DNA of 64,000 bases from Tulasnella sp. 424. Lineage: Eukaryota > Basidiomycota > Agaricomycetes > Cantharellales > Tulasnellaceae. Location: assembly GCA_019633425.1 (NCBI GenBank), contig WSUB01000021.1, forward strand, positions 62,001 through 126,000, in the 5' to 3' direction. Both the position numbers and the translations under genes were made by a program. A model generated the notes under the pieces. The model was not told the DNA's origin, made no database searches, and was given only the letters and a program-made list of their open reading frames with translations. Below are positions 1-11,966 of the stretch, one piece after another; the stretch's first letter is position 1; the number at the start of each line of letters is the position of its first letter.

Positions 1-566
1 CGAAGGAAATACCGGTACGTGTAGATAACGCACGGCTCACTTATTTTGCTCTGGACCAACTCCATTATATCAGGAGGTCACCCTCCGTAGTATTATGTCT
101 GTAAATAATCTGGTCTGGGTATTCGGCCTTCGAGAGCTAACGATGTCGTCAAGGAAAAGAGGGAGGAGTCTAGGTCCAGGAACAGGCGACGAACGGAAGT
201 TTATACCTTAAATATGTCTTAACAGAGGTTGTGAAGCAAGCGAGCTGGCGGAGCAGGCTGGGGCGAGATAGTAGTGAACGTCACAGATTGGGTGGTCTCA
301 ATCTCCCGCTGAGATAATTCCCAGTCCAGAAGGATTCTCAGCGGGATGTCTCCGGAGAAGAGCATCTCTCGCGCATCTTTCAGCGGCCTGGTGGACTAAG
401 CTCATAAGAGCTTTGTTTATGTTCGCATAGGAGGTAGTCGGCGACTGTTGGGGTTGGTGGAGCTCGCGCGACGGCGGCGCTAACGGAACCATGGGTCACA
501 CATTGCTCACGGAGAAAGATTCAATTCAACCGACAAAAGACTGCAGAAAATACAAAGTAGAGTACA
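1..566. other. intergenic, downstream of RdRP gene
   Basis: No gene is supported here. Short open frames exist on both strands (for example a 64-codon one at 298-492, minus), but they match no family I recognise and show no plausible exon neighbours. The segment lies immediately 3' of the RdRP stop codon, so it would include that gene's polyadenylation region. Confidence 0.5.
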
Positions 567-3500
567 TTAGTTCAACCCGATGCGCCCTTCGTCGCGGACG
601 CTCCTTCGTGGTACCATTAAATCATGGAAGAGGTCAACAGGTGTCGAGTGATGCTTCCTCTTCAACTCGGCCAAAATCTTGAATGCGACCACGAAGGCGT
701 ACTCTAGGCTCCCCTTCGGCCTCCCGTTTGCAGCGGCAGATCGTTGAGCTTTCTCGTGCGCGTGATGGTACGCATAGGAGGTCATTACCCTCCTTGCCTC
801 ATCCTCACTAAAGTAAACGAGACGATCGAGTCCGTCAAATCCATTCCAAAACTCATCCGCAATCTCTCTCTTCTTCTGTATTTGGGTCTTTTTGGGAAGC
901 TGGAAAAAGTCGGACGCATCGGATGTGGTAGAATCGTGGGATGTTGACGAACTCGTTCGGGCCAGTCGAATGCTGCTTTGAGATGAACGGACGCCTCGCT
1001 GCTCTGTGAAGAGTTTTGCCCAAGACTTTCGGTTCCCCTCTACAAATCTCTTCAGCCGCTCAAGCTCGTACCACATTCCATCCTGCCCTGTAGCTTTAAG
1101 TCGCATCGCCCGCATATCTGCTTGGTCCACTGGGGCGACGAGCGCGGGGTCGCAGTTTGTATCTGCGTCTTCGTCGAGCTTGTCAATGAGGTCGAGGTAC
1201 CGCTTCTCTTGATCTCGAGCGAATGGATTGAGGGCATCAAGTACGAAGGGGCCCAGATGCCAAGGACGTCGTGGTTCCTTCTTCCTGCCTTCGTCGCCGG
1301 GTTTCCGTAGACACGCAGGTAGATTCCACTCCCTGAAGTGACTTGAATCCTTGTCCCATACCGCTTTTAAGACGTGGGTGCCCGATTTCTCGGCGTCGAG
1401 CTCGTTGGAGAACCTTGGAAAGCATCTATTAGATTACAACTCGCATGAATCTTACGGGAACGCACATGTAACTCAGATAGTGGGTCATATCTGAGTTATA
1501 GCTTGGATGGAAGAACGAACGATAAGCGTAAAGCTTTGTATGCGACGTGAGCCGACCTACCGTAGATGTATGTGGAGATATCAGTCAGAGTGGAGTAACG
1601 ACCATAGTACGCCTCCCTTGTCACAGGTTCCAACAAAATCATCTGCAGTTCACGGAGGTGCTCTACCTCGTTCAAAGAGGAGAGAGCGTCCAGCACCTCG
1701 CGACCGCGACATGTTGTCCTCTCCAAACACTCATCAAATCCCTCGGGTGGATTGGCAAACTTCAGGCTGGAATTCTTGAATGCCTTCACAATGCGAGGCT
1801 CGGTGATCATATGAATGGTATCACCGTCATAGTTGCCACCGGCGAGGATGGAGGCCCCTGACCTCTCACCGTGGATGGAAAAGAGAAGTACGTCGGTGAA
1901 ATTTCGCAGCGCTGGATAATCGACAGCCTTGACGAGCCGACCGTCGCTTGGGGTCCTGACGGGATAGCGGAATATCTGAGACAAATAAGTACATGAGACA
2001 AAAAGCTACCGTGGGCCAAGAGTTCAAAAAACCAACGTACAATCATATCACCACGAACGATTCCGTCGGCCATGACAGGATCGTCGACCCAACCACACTG
2101 TTGGGACGAGCGGAAGAAAACTTCCCCAGGTTTGAGGGTGCCCGAAAAGTCTGAAGGGAGAACAAGTTATTTGGATGTGATGGGGACACCAATGAACCAC
2201 CGTACCGGGAGCAGCAGAGGCTTCCGCCGAGCGTTTTACCGGGATATGACAACCTTGAATCATACGCTTCACTTCTATCTTGAGGTAAGACCTCATCAAA
2301 GAAGCGAGATAGGCACAGTTGGATGTAGTGAACCCAGCTTGGAAGAGTTCGACGATTTGTTCCGCCAGTTCCATTGGCCAGCCTGAGTTTGGGTCGGGAC
2401 CGATATTTGCGGTATCAAGGTCAAGTGGTGAGCCGAAGACGTCGGACGCCCACGAGGTTTCGTCTGTTTCCTCTGTATCGCGGAAGTTGCCAAAGATCCG
2501 CTCAAAGACCTGAGCATGGCGCCCTTTCCGGATATGACCGACGCCACCCTTGTTGAATACAAGGTCCCACATGCTGACCGCATCGTCGGCTTTCCACTCC
2601 TCGAAAAGGCGGTCGACCTCTTTCAGGCTTTCCTGGAGAAGTTCGGAGAAGACAGTGTGGGGGACGCCGTTGTGGGCGAAATTCATAATGGGTTGAGCAG
2701 AGAGTCGAGCGGGGGCCTTGACTTGTCCGACGCGCAACAGGTCAAAGATACGCCTTGACGGGTCTCTGTCAAGCTCTGCGGAGGTATATCGAATCTTGAC
2801 TTGTGATGCCGATATCCATATTCGGGGAACATCCGTCTAGTCGTTGTCGTCGAGGATCCAAAGACCCTTAGCACCTGCGATTCGGCCTTGTAGAGCGGTT
2901 GGCATGGTTTGCAGTCCCTTCTGTTTCTGAATTAACCTTAACGCAGCGCGATTCATCCTGCCACACCCGTCCGTCATGATGTGTTTGCTTTCTAATGAGC
3001 CGGTCCTTTGGTCCGAGACTGGAGGCGATCTCAGCAAGAATTAGACTGAGATCGAAGTTTAGAGCGTACCGATATCAGCAATAAATTCCATGTTTTCTCT
3101 GGAGAAGAGGAGGACCGGCTGGGAAGTGGACAGGCCCAGCGTGAAGCGTGCGCTCCATTTGCTGATGATCTGAGGGCATGTTGATTGTTAGACCGCGGAA
3201 ACAGCGGCGTCACTTTCACCTTACCTGGTGCCCATTTTGTTCGAGCGGGTTGAACCAGTTAAGGAACTCGATAAAGGACAGTCTCATTGAGTCGCCAACT
3301 TCTGGTCTTGGTACTCTTCCGACATTCTCGTCCGTTTCTACGAGGCGTACCGTTCCATCGTGAGTTGAGAACGCACGGAAAATGCGCCCATGGAGGAGGA
3401 ATGGCTTGAGGAGCTCTTCTTGAAGCGAGTCGCGTTCCGCTTGAGATCGCAGCTCGGGGATTTTTAGCTGGATAAATCTTCTTGATCCAAACTTGCGTGT

Positions 3501-4719
3501 GAAACGGCAGGACTTGCCTCGCATCTCCTGTTGATGGAGGCGAATGCCCCAGCGGACTTTGGGAGATGGGTCGCTGCGCATGGATTTCCGACGTTCGTCT
3601 ACCCCCAGGTTCACCATAACCGCTCGTTGCTCCACCCTTCCTCCCCACCACGTCCCCATGGCCAGCTCTGTATCATCCTCAGATGATTGTGACAGCCCAA
3701 GCGTCTCAAACGTGCCTTTGTCCAAGGCAGCTTCCTCTCTGTCCAGCTCAACGTAGGGATTTCGCCCCTGCGTCAGAAGGCCAGAAGCCCGCCGACGCGC
3801 ACGGTCGAATAGGATATTTAACACCTTTGGCCCAACGTCGGAGTTGGTCCCTGAGAGAGCTTGAACCTTTTGTTCCGACACGTCTTCCCATTTCAAGTTC
3901 CTACTAGACTCGGCCTTGGAAAGCAGGACAGCAATCTGCCACTGCGCAGACCACGGTACGCCGTACTTATCGAACCAAGCGACATGTTTGTCGGAGTGGG
4001 CGATGAGAAAGCAGTGGGATGGCGCCAGGTCTACATGAAATCGAAAGCGCAATTTAAGGTTCAATCCAATGGGCTCAAACTAGGACGAGGGACAAACCTT
4101 TCAATGACGTGTGTGAGTGGCTATGGGAGGAAGTGGAGTCGTCCCAGACAGGGATGAGCCTGAAGATAGGAACGAGTTTGAGTGTGTCCGGTAGTATTAC
4201 CGAAGCTTCGGAGTTGATGGTGTCGGCGCTGCTCGTTGTAGTACCGCTTGGATCCGTAGCAGCGGGAAGCGAGGAGACGAGATTCCGAGTCGCTTCGTCG
4301 CTCTCTGCTTCGACGATTGACCATGCATCATCTTCATCCAACGGTTCTTCATCCTGTAATTTGCCATTATTTTTAACGTGGCAAGACACGGGAGCTAGTT
4401 GATCTGAACTCACGTGCGGAGGACGTTCTAGTATTTGGGGCCGTTCTTTGAAGTTCGACTGGCTGGGCAGCCAGAGACCTGCGTCGTCGTCGGAGTCTGG
4501 GTGCATGCTCCCGGGGTTGTTGACATCCACCTGGGTTGCTATCCGCTCATGGGACGTTTGTTGGCTGTGTTGGAATGCGAAAGATGGGGAGGCTGAAGTC
4601 GAAGCTGGACTATTGTTAAAGGTGGTGTTGGAGTCTGCGGTTGAGCGGTGTAGCATTTGATCAACGTCAGGTAAGGTAGAGCGCTCGAGTGACTTACGAG
4701 CTTGAGAAGGACCGCTCAT
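567..4719 (-). CDS. RNA-dependent RNA polymerase, QDE-1-like (carries one in-frame TAG)
   Basis: Cell-encoded RdRP of the RNA-silencing family, which makes double-stranded RNA from aberrant transcripts for Dicer. The N-terminal third is Ser/Asp-rich and disordered. The RdRP core follows: an RKFGSRRF block, a HGRIFRAFSTHDGTVRLVET block, MTDGCGRMN, GAKGLWILD, SQVKIRY, GTLKPGEVFF, and the catalytic loop GGNYDGDT (1820-1834). The usual loop is DxDGD, so the first Asp is Asn here. About eight introns are needed; every junction I tested joins in frame once cryptic acceptors are considered. The exception is a TAG codon at 2837-2839, inside the conserved stretch between GAKGLWILDDND and TDVPRIWI, with the same frame strongly coding on both sides. 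The gene is therefore either a very young pseudogene, a readthrough gene, or affected by one sequencing error. The ATG at 4719 opens the first long exon. Family assignment is firm; activity is doubtful. Confidence 0.85.
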
Positions 4720-5683
4720 GATTTTTAAGAGGGCGAGAAGGAGGACTCACGGGGGGAACAAGACGGTTGAAGGGTAAGTGGAAGGAAAGAAGGAGGAGAC
4801 GTGACATAGATGGATGTGATGGATATGGAGTGGTAGAGAGGACCCCAAGCTGGACTAAGGTAGGCCAGACAAGCGCCGGATAATGAGGAGACGTGACATA
4901 AACGGATGTGATAATAGCAGCGAATATGGAGTGGGAGAGGGAGGACCTAAAGCTGGGCTAAGGTAGGCAAGAAAAGAGCCAAACAATCGGATCCGGAAAG
5001 TTTAACTGCAAGCTACGCGGTGACTCCCTCGCTTCCTAGCCTTGGTTCCAGCACTGTCTGGACGATCATATCAGCGGCCAGATATCCGTTGGCGTGCTTC
5101 ATGCACGTAACCTCAACTCGGCTTTCTACGTAGAGGCCACAGCTTCCTTGCGGGAGGCTTATCTAGTCAAAGGGTTCACTCGCGTCGATAGTTTCCGAGC
5201 CGCCTCCGAAGCCCTACTCCTTGCCTCTCCACCGTTTCAGAAACTCAGAATGGATGTGTAGTTGACAGCCCCATGGAACGAGTTAGGAGATCACCGTCGA
5301 GCAAGGGCAACATGGATTGCAGTCCCAAGGTACCTAGCAATAATGCCTCCCAAGGAGTTTTGTCGTGAAACAACACTCGAGTGCTACGATCCGTGTAAGT
5401 CTTGGAGAGCGGCGCGGAGTCGCAGAGCGGTGTTGGAGGTACACACCCCGCAATGTGCACCTAGGAATAGAACTCTCCCACAATAGCACGCCGAGTGAAT
5501 TTATCGTCCAAGAAACGCATTAATATGCCATAGGTCCTCAGAAATACCGAAATAGTGGGTGCTAAGATGGGGAAAGGGCACACTGCCTTGAACTTTCCCG
5601 AAAGATAAGTCTCGGACCTCCCCCGCAAGCAGCCTGGCATGCCGATGGTGTCGGTGACATCGAAACAAGCACTCTTCTGCGTT
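4720..5683. other. intergenic between GH47 3' end and RdRP 5' end
   Basis: This holds the RdRP upstream region with a ~91 bp tandem repeat (entered separately). A plus-strand open stretch at 5040-5261 (about 73 codons, no ATG, contains HISGQISVGVLHARNL) could be a gene fragment, but I do not recognise it. No full gene is supported. Confidence 0.5.
4794..4985. repeat. two-copy ~91 bp direct repeat upstream of RdRP
   Basis: The block starting GAGGAGACGTGACATA at 4794 recurs at 4885. Both copies continue through GGATGTGAT, AATATGGAGTGG-like and GCTAAGGTAGGC segments, with a few substitutions and a short insertion in the second copy. The pair begins 75 bp upstream of the RdRP start codon on the minus strand, so it lies in its promoter or 5' UTR. 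Each copy includes a GACGTGAC motif that could bind a bZIP factor (inference). Confidence 0.75.
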
Positions 5684-8306
5684 TCACCTGAAACGAGGAT
5701 CGATGGTTGGTTCAAAGACCGGCAACGGGTGCGCCTCCGTGTTGAATACGATCTCTGCCGGGTTATTGTTAGAGCCTATACGTGCCGCGGAAGTCACGGA
5801 CGAACAAACCTGTAAGGGGTAAAACGTTGCCATCCGAAAAGAGAAGGTACAAGTACTTGAGGGTTTCACTCTTCATAGATGCTGATCAGCCCGACGTCAC
5901 GGAACGGTGTCTATCACACTGACCATCATGAACGTTTCCATCCGGTCATCCAACTCGACTTCGCCTGTCGGAGCATCAACGTGTACAACTCCAGAATATC
6001 CACCAGTAGGCACTTTGCAGTGCTTTTCGATAGCTTGGAAGATCTGCCATCCCCAATTTCGATATTTCTGATCTCCAGTTAGACGATAGGCGATGAAAAG
6101 GGACTCGACTGTCTCGGGCCTGTCGGCATAGTACGAGGGACGATCAGCTCTCATGCCAATCAGAGAGAAAGGAAGTTTTCCTACCTAAGGATATACCGCG
6201 CGTCGAGGGGCGGCTTATGACCTCTGACAGAACAAAATCAATGATGGTGAATCTCGATACAACCACGCGATTTCCTTTTCGTCTCTTACTTTAATCCCTT
6301 GATATACCAATCTGAAGGAGCATTTTGCACGACCCAGTCGGGGTCGTTCGGTGTTCGGAACATCGCAATTTCAGGTGCTAAGCCTCTGTTCACCATGAAA
6401 CTCAACGTCTGGACGCATAATGTAAAGTGACCAGAAGAACACCCACGTCTTGGTTTTGTGCGTTTCCATGCAAGTCTTGATGAGCTCCTCCCCTAGCTTC
6501 CAATCCGCTTTCTCATTGACACCGAACAAGCTCCGGTCAAGTTGGTTGCCGCCATCCGTGGCGCCAAGCATGAGAGAACCGCCCAGGAAACAAACCAAAT
6601 GATCCTGTTTCGGGACTCGCCTCCAATTTCTATGCGACATAAAAACATGTCAGCCGAACAAGATTATTCTTAAAAAAGCTCGCAAGACGCACACGTTTTC
6701 CTCCGAACCTGCCTCATACCCGCCGAAGGGCTGGAGCTCTGACGTATATACAAAGCGGCTAGAGGGCGTTGTCTGGACGAGATTCTCCTGTATCGAAGCC
6801 ATTGCCGAGTCGTACATCTACGATCGAGTAACGTAAGACCTGGGAATTAACATAAGGAGGTGCACCTACGTCTTTGAAAGCGGGCTCGGTCCGACCGGTT
6901 TGGAGGTATTGCTTTCTGCACAGCGGGTTCGTCACTTGATATAACACACCAACGGTTCTAAAGCACTTACAGAAGATACTCGTAATACGAATCTCCGCGC
7001 GACCCGAGCCGGATTTCAGATAGGACAAAGTGTCCATGACGAAATCTGCGGTCCGGCTGTGTCAGTAAACAAATTTAAGAGATGATATGGGCAATGACGC
7101 ACGAGAGAAAAACGGGAGCTAAGGGTGTTTTCAATCCATTCCTGATTATATGCATAACCTAAGGGAATTGGCGAAACATGAGCATCGGACTCTTTGCAGC
7201 TCGTGCGAGGGTAACGGCACGTGCCTTCTCTCCCGTCCTCCAGTAAGTCTCATCTCCAGTCAGCTCACTAAGGTATTTTAGCTCTAGTTGCAGAGTAGAC
7301 ACCTCTGCGGTGCTGACGAGCCCGGGGTTATCCGGATCCGGTATCCCTTCTTTCGTGGCCAAGTTGATCATGGGCAACGGTAGTCCAGACGGCGTTTCGA
7401 AGGCCGACAGGAGCCGGTCACCTAAGTCCACAGCTTTTTGTAGAAAGACGGGGTCGGGTTCGCCCGTTTGGGAATGAGAAGAGGAAAGGTGGTGCGCGGA
7501 TAAGAGACCGCCTAGAACACGTATCGTTGTCTTGGAAGTGGGGTAGATGTGGTTAGTCCTTTCGAAGGGGTTTCCGCAATGATGCGCTCACCTCAAATGT
7601 GCTGTGCCTCCCTTCCCTTTCGAACGACAATTTCGTTGCAATCCAATTCCTCGCTCGCTTGTATTCTTCATCGAGGCCCATTATCATCATCGTATCAATC
7701 GAATCGACAATCATATAGCCTATTCCACCGCTGTCGCTGAGATTTGAGCCTTTTTGGCTGACCGGGTGGTATTCGTCCTGCCCGAAGGCATCCCGTTCAT
7801 AGGCATGCCAGGCGTACTATGAGGCGGATGCTTAAGTAGAATTTCAAGCCAGTATGTCTCAAAGACTTGCCTGGAACGCTTCCACCACTTGCTTCTGTTT
7901 CGGGATGTCCGCCACGATTGCATTCGGATTGAACGCTCTACTGCTAGAACGAGCAGGGGATCCGCCTGTATTTGTTCCCAAGAAAGCCGAAAGAGTGCCT
8001 GGCGCCTTTGGTTAGACGTTAGGAGGGAAGAATTCGACTTGATATTCGCCGATTGCACGCACAAGGTAGGTGATGCCCAGGCACACGAACAGAGGGAGGC
8101 TGTACAGCAGCAGGAGTTTTGGCCCTCGACCTGCCTCGTCAGAAGGTACCTTTGTGCACAGTCCTCAATGTGAGATATTGAGCACCTCGAGGACGCAGAA
8201 CACTTACAGGTGGCACCTGCGGAGTTGCAGAGCTCGGTTCAGGAACCGACTTTTCTGGCTCCTCAGGTTTGGGTGTTTGGCTTTGCTGAACTCGCTTTTT
8301 GGTCAT
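5684..8306 (-). CDS. GH47 alpha-1,2-mannosidase (ER mannosidase I-like), type II membrane protein
   Basis: Class I alpha-mannosidase that trims alpha-1,2-mannose from N-glycans in the ER/Golgi. The start at 8306 gives a short Lys/Pro/Glu-rich cytosolic tail, then a single membrane anchor (LLLYSLPLFVCLGITYL) and a Ser-rich stem. The catalytic domain follows: AWHAYERDAFGQDEYHP, FETPSGLPLPMINLATKEG, VSTAEVSTLQLELKYL, RPETVESLFIAYRLTGD, KYLYLLFSDGNVLPL, and the signature end FNTEAHPLPVFEP just before the stop at 5684. An apparent in-frame TAA after FFPPNV is removed by a 57-nt GTGCGT...CTAAC...AG intron. One intron (7817-7870) appears to use a GC donor. About nine introns in all. It looks intact. 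The family is certain; ER rather than Golgi location is inferred from the overall layout. Confidence 0.9.
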
Positions 8307-8755
8307 ACTGAATATAAAAGATAGCTGCGCGTTTTTGTTGGAAAATTTGGGTGTAGTAGCAGACTAACGACGCCGAAAACAAACGGTCGCGAGGGAAGGC
8401 CGCGTCGTGGGAGGACGGGAACTTGGCCCTGACGACAATCGCCTCCATGGCAGTCCTTTCCACGACCCGCCTCTACCCCCAATATGGTCATTCGTAAGGT
8501 CAAAGTTTAATCGACACATCTAGCGTCAGCATGATTTCATTCGTGTGAAGACAACACGACAGGGAGGGTTTTGGCTGCAAGAGGCACTGAGCTGTTCGAA
8601 TTATGGGATCTATAGCGGCACGAGCGAAGCGGCTTAGGAAAGACGACGTTTCGACCAATAATCCTCTGATTACTACGGAAGAGTGCACTCAGTTAGGGTC
8701 AATGCCTAGGGTGGCTCCGCTGGAAGACCGACAGCTGTCTCTAACCCAATGACGC
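8307..8755. other. intergenic, GH47 5' side and TDP1 3' side
   Basis: GH47 upstream region and TDP1 downstream region. Only short unsupported open frames are present on the minus strand (for example 8500-8688). No motif or conserved family was seen. Confidence 0.5.
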
Positions 8756-11287
8756 TTAGAGTGCGAGCATATATTTATCTTGCATCTAAAGAAGCACGGA
8801 TAGGTCAGTAACACTAGAGGCTGAATAGCATGAAATGTGCTCTTACCCAAGGTTCATCCACACCTAGTCGGTATGCTGGAGCCGGTCGTTCCCAGCACAC
8901 GAGTTCCGACGCCGCCTTCTCTGTGTCTTCCGCCGGCAAGGGGACTAGGATTCCCATTTCGTAGTTCGTCACCTGTGAAATTGTGAGCTTACGTTGCTGA
9001 CCGAGTCGAATAGCGTATGTGCGTACATTCATGATCGGCGAGTCTGCCGAACCACTGAGGTTGCCCCAAGCGGACGGCGTACTATTTGGTGAGGTCAACG
9101 AGCTAGGTCAGCGCCAAGTATCAATTACACGCTAAAGCCTGCGCACAAATTATGGGAGCTGACGAGGGTGTAGCGTGAGCGGAAGCTGGGGCTACAGCAT
9201 TCGAAGCGCGGGTCGGGCTCACCCAATATAGCACCAGCCACCGAACGCGGAAGTCGAACTACTACTTTTAGCCCCTTTACTCGGGGATACCAACAAGGCG
9301 TTCTTGCCCTTGTCAACGAAAGTTCCGAGAACCATCTGAGGTTTGTTACCATCAGACTTCGGTCGAGAGCGCTTGCAGATGGGCGACATACCTTCGAATG
9401 CATGAGAACGCCGCCTCTCTTAGACTTTGAGTCATGGAAGAGCTGTTTCGGGAACGTCTTGGCTTCCCATTGTTTCTCTAATGGCCCATATCGAAATGAT
9501 ATTGAGTTATAAATGGGAAAAGGAGCAAGCGGAACACACCTCTGCAAAACATGGTACCTCCACCGGGTCGTTTCAGTACACTTTCGTCCACGGTGCGCAA
9601 GCTGGGGAAGAGAATCTTGAGTCGGGAAGCAGGAGGGATAGGTATTTTACCCCTGGGTTGCTGATTCTTCCATGAAAACCAACGCGAAAGGGACTGGCCC
9701 TTTGCAGAAGAGACGAACTCGTTGAGCCATGCTGCCGAGTACGTTCCTATGGACGAGCCCTAGAATAGCCGACGTAAGCTATACTGGCCGAAGGCTGTAT
9801 CATAATAACATGATCACCTGGCATTCTAAAGCGAGTTCCTTTCCCTCTGGACACATTGCACCGACCTCCCGAATAGCCGTTGCCAAGTTGGTATGTCCAG
9901 ATTTCACCACCTCCCTGACGCCCTGGTACTTGCCAGCAAGGCTAACAACAAGTTTGACTGTGACCTTCGACCAATCCCAACGAGTACGGAGTTCCGTAAT
10001 TGCTCGTAAAGGGAGTTGCGGATGGTCGCCTTTGAGATGTGATTGAATGGCAGGGGCAAAATTCAACTTTGATAATACATGTTGGAATTGGGCCGGGAAG
10101 TCGTCTGCTTTGGGGTCGTGTTCGATTGGTTTCGATCGTAGAGGAAAATCCTGTACCCAAGCAGTCTATGGAAAAAGAAGGAGTCGTTAGGGTCACCGAG
10201 ATCTTTAATTTGGAAACACGCTGTCCGTACGTTTTCGATGTCTCTCCAATCATAGTCGACAAAATTAGCTGTGGAAACCATAATGCGCAACCGTCCCGTC
10301 GAGTAGAACACCAGCATGAACTTCATATGCATGCAGCCTCGCCCATTTGCCAAGAACGGCGTAGCTTTGACCCAATTCGGAAGGATATTGTGCACCGTCG
10401 CGTTCCCATTTTCGCCAGGCTGGCCTATAAAAATGACAGGCACGTTTTCGGGAAAGATTCGTAGTATCCAATCAATATCGTTGGAGTAGGAGGCAAAAAT
10501 AATCAATTTAATTTGATCATGCTGACGTCGACGCCATCAGTTTCGGACCGGATAGTCGATTAATTCCCCTCACCCTTTGTCCAAGAATCTCCGACAGTCG
10601 CCAGACTGGTTTGAGATCCTTGCTGGGCAGAGCGTGACGATTTGCGGTCTGCCGTATCTCTCCTTCCCAGAACAGGGGTTCGCTACTTGACGTTACTGAA
10701 TGATTTTGAGCAGGGGCGTGCGACGTCGGAACAATTGAGACACCCCCCTCCGCTTTTGCCCTCTTTGCGGGAGGAGCTCCTTCTTCTTCTTCTTCGCTCT
10801 CTGTTTCTTCGGGTTGCTGTGCCTGAGGACGTAGACGTTTTTGGCGTGCCAGACGTTCCCTTTCCATCTTTGCCCGATCAGCGAGGAAGCTGCTTACGGT
10901 TCCGGTGTTGGGTTTCGAGGCAGTTGGTAACCCGACTTCTGGACGGGCCATTTTGGAGGGACCGGTAGTGGAAGAAGTCGACGATACTGAAGAAGACCGT
11001 TCTCTTGTAGGGTGCGGACGCGTATAGGATGTCGAAGGTCCAGCAGCGCGTTGCGTGGCCGACGTATCCCGTGCTTTCTCGAGGTCTTTTTCGAGCTGGC
11101 GGTCTTGTGGTGACTGACGGTTTCGTCCCGGCGCACGGCTTGAGGTTTTGTGTCGTGGCGGCTTTGCCTGAAGGATAGGTCGTTCAATTTCCTCTGGCTC
11201 CGAATCGGTCAACACAATGTGTTCGGGTTGCTTATTCTTTTGCACTTGTAGGCGTCTCTGCCGTTCTTCCTCCTCTTGGCGACTCAT
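8756..11287 (-). CDS. TDP1: tyrosyl-DNA phosphodiesterase 1
   Basis: Nuclear repair enzyme that hydrolyses 3'-phosphotyrosyl bonds left by stalled topoisomerase I. The N-terminal ~200 residues are charged and disordered (Ser/Glu/Lys/Arg-rich), including an acidic HIVLTDSEPEE stretch. The conserved domain starts at SEPLFWEGEIRQTANR. The first catalytic HxK is CMHMKF followed by STANF. The second is VLMHSK followed by NSTPSAWG, giving the paired His-Lys-Asn sets of the phospholipase D superfamily. The C-terminus has NYEMGILVPLP, ERPAPAYRLG and the family-typical DEPW; after a last intron it ends in a nine-residue exon (MQDKYMLAL) with stop at 8756-8758. The ATG at 11287 begins the first exon. 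Several short introns. No lesion seen. Confidence 0.9.
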
Positions 11288-11966
11288 CTCAAGCGCACTA
11301 CGTAATTAGGCTTAGATTTGACAAGACGTGCGGAGCGACCGTGTCTCACAGTTGTAACTCGGCATCTTCATCCATGGGATCGAAGTGGTTTGGGGAAGGA
11401 AATTCGTCGTTCGACAAAGTTGAAGCTAATAGCCCAAGGATGAGGATGACAGCGCTGGTTTATAGAGAAGAGAAAGCGGCTAGAGGGATAGCGCGAGAAG
11501 GCTGGGCAAATAGTGGTGGTGTGGGTGGTGGTGGTGGAGGAGGGAAGAAGTGCAGTGGTGTTTGTCCCTCTGACGGAAGGAGTTGTTGTGACACAGGACG
11601 TGACAACGCCGAACGTGATAAAACTCACCAAATGGAATGTCCAAGCGAGTCCGTTGTTAAGAGAGTTGATGAAGCCCTGGGCTGGACGCTGACAACCCAA
11701 ATACTTAACGTGTTGAGCAGAGCGCTGTGTCACCGACTGTTCAAGCTACGACGTCTGATTGAATTCAAGGTAGAGATTCCCTTGTAGAGGATCATTTCCT
11801 GCTGCGTATCTCGCAGAGGAGATTAGAAGATCTCAGGCCGTAATCCAGCCGGGGCGGTTTCTCATCGCCGTCCCTGGAGTCAGACCGCGAGAATTCTCTA
11901 CCTATGGCCTGCGCGTCGCAGCTTGGACCATCACCGCGTTTCACCTAGTTCCTTAGCTCTCAAGCC
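11288..11966. other. divergent intergenic region TDP1 / SFT2
   Basis: Shared upstream region of two divergently transcribed genes. A 148-codon open frame on plus (11341-11787) and a 121-codon one on minus overlap each other, are low complexity (poly-Gly, poly-Thr) and have no family match, so I do not call them. Confidence 0.5.

Noticed and set aside
5040..5261. 73-codon open stretch on plus, possible gene fragment
   Set aside because: No ATG, no recognised family and no flanking exons; kept only as a note in the intergenic entry.
8010..8020. Apparent in-frame TAA in the GH47 stem region
   Set aside because: A 57-nt intron with a GTGCGT donor, CTAAC branch point and AG acceptor removes it and keeps the frame.
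11341..11787. 148-codon open frame between TDP1 and SFT2
   Set aside because: Low-complexity Gly run, overlaps an equally long antisense frame, no exon partners; probably promoter sequence.
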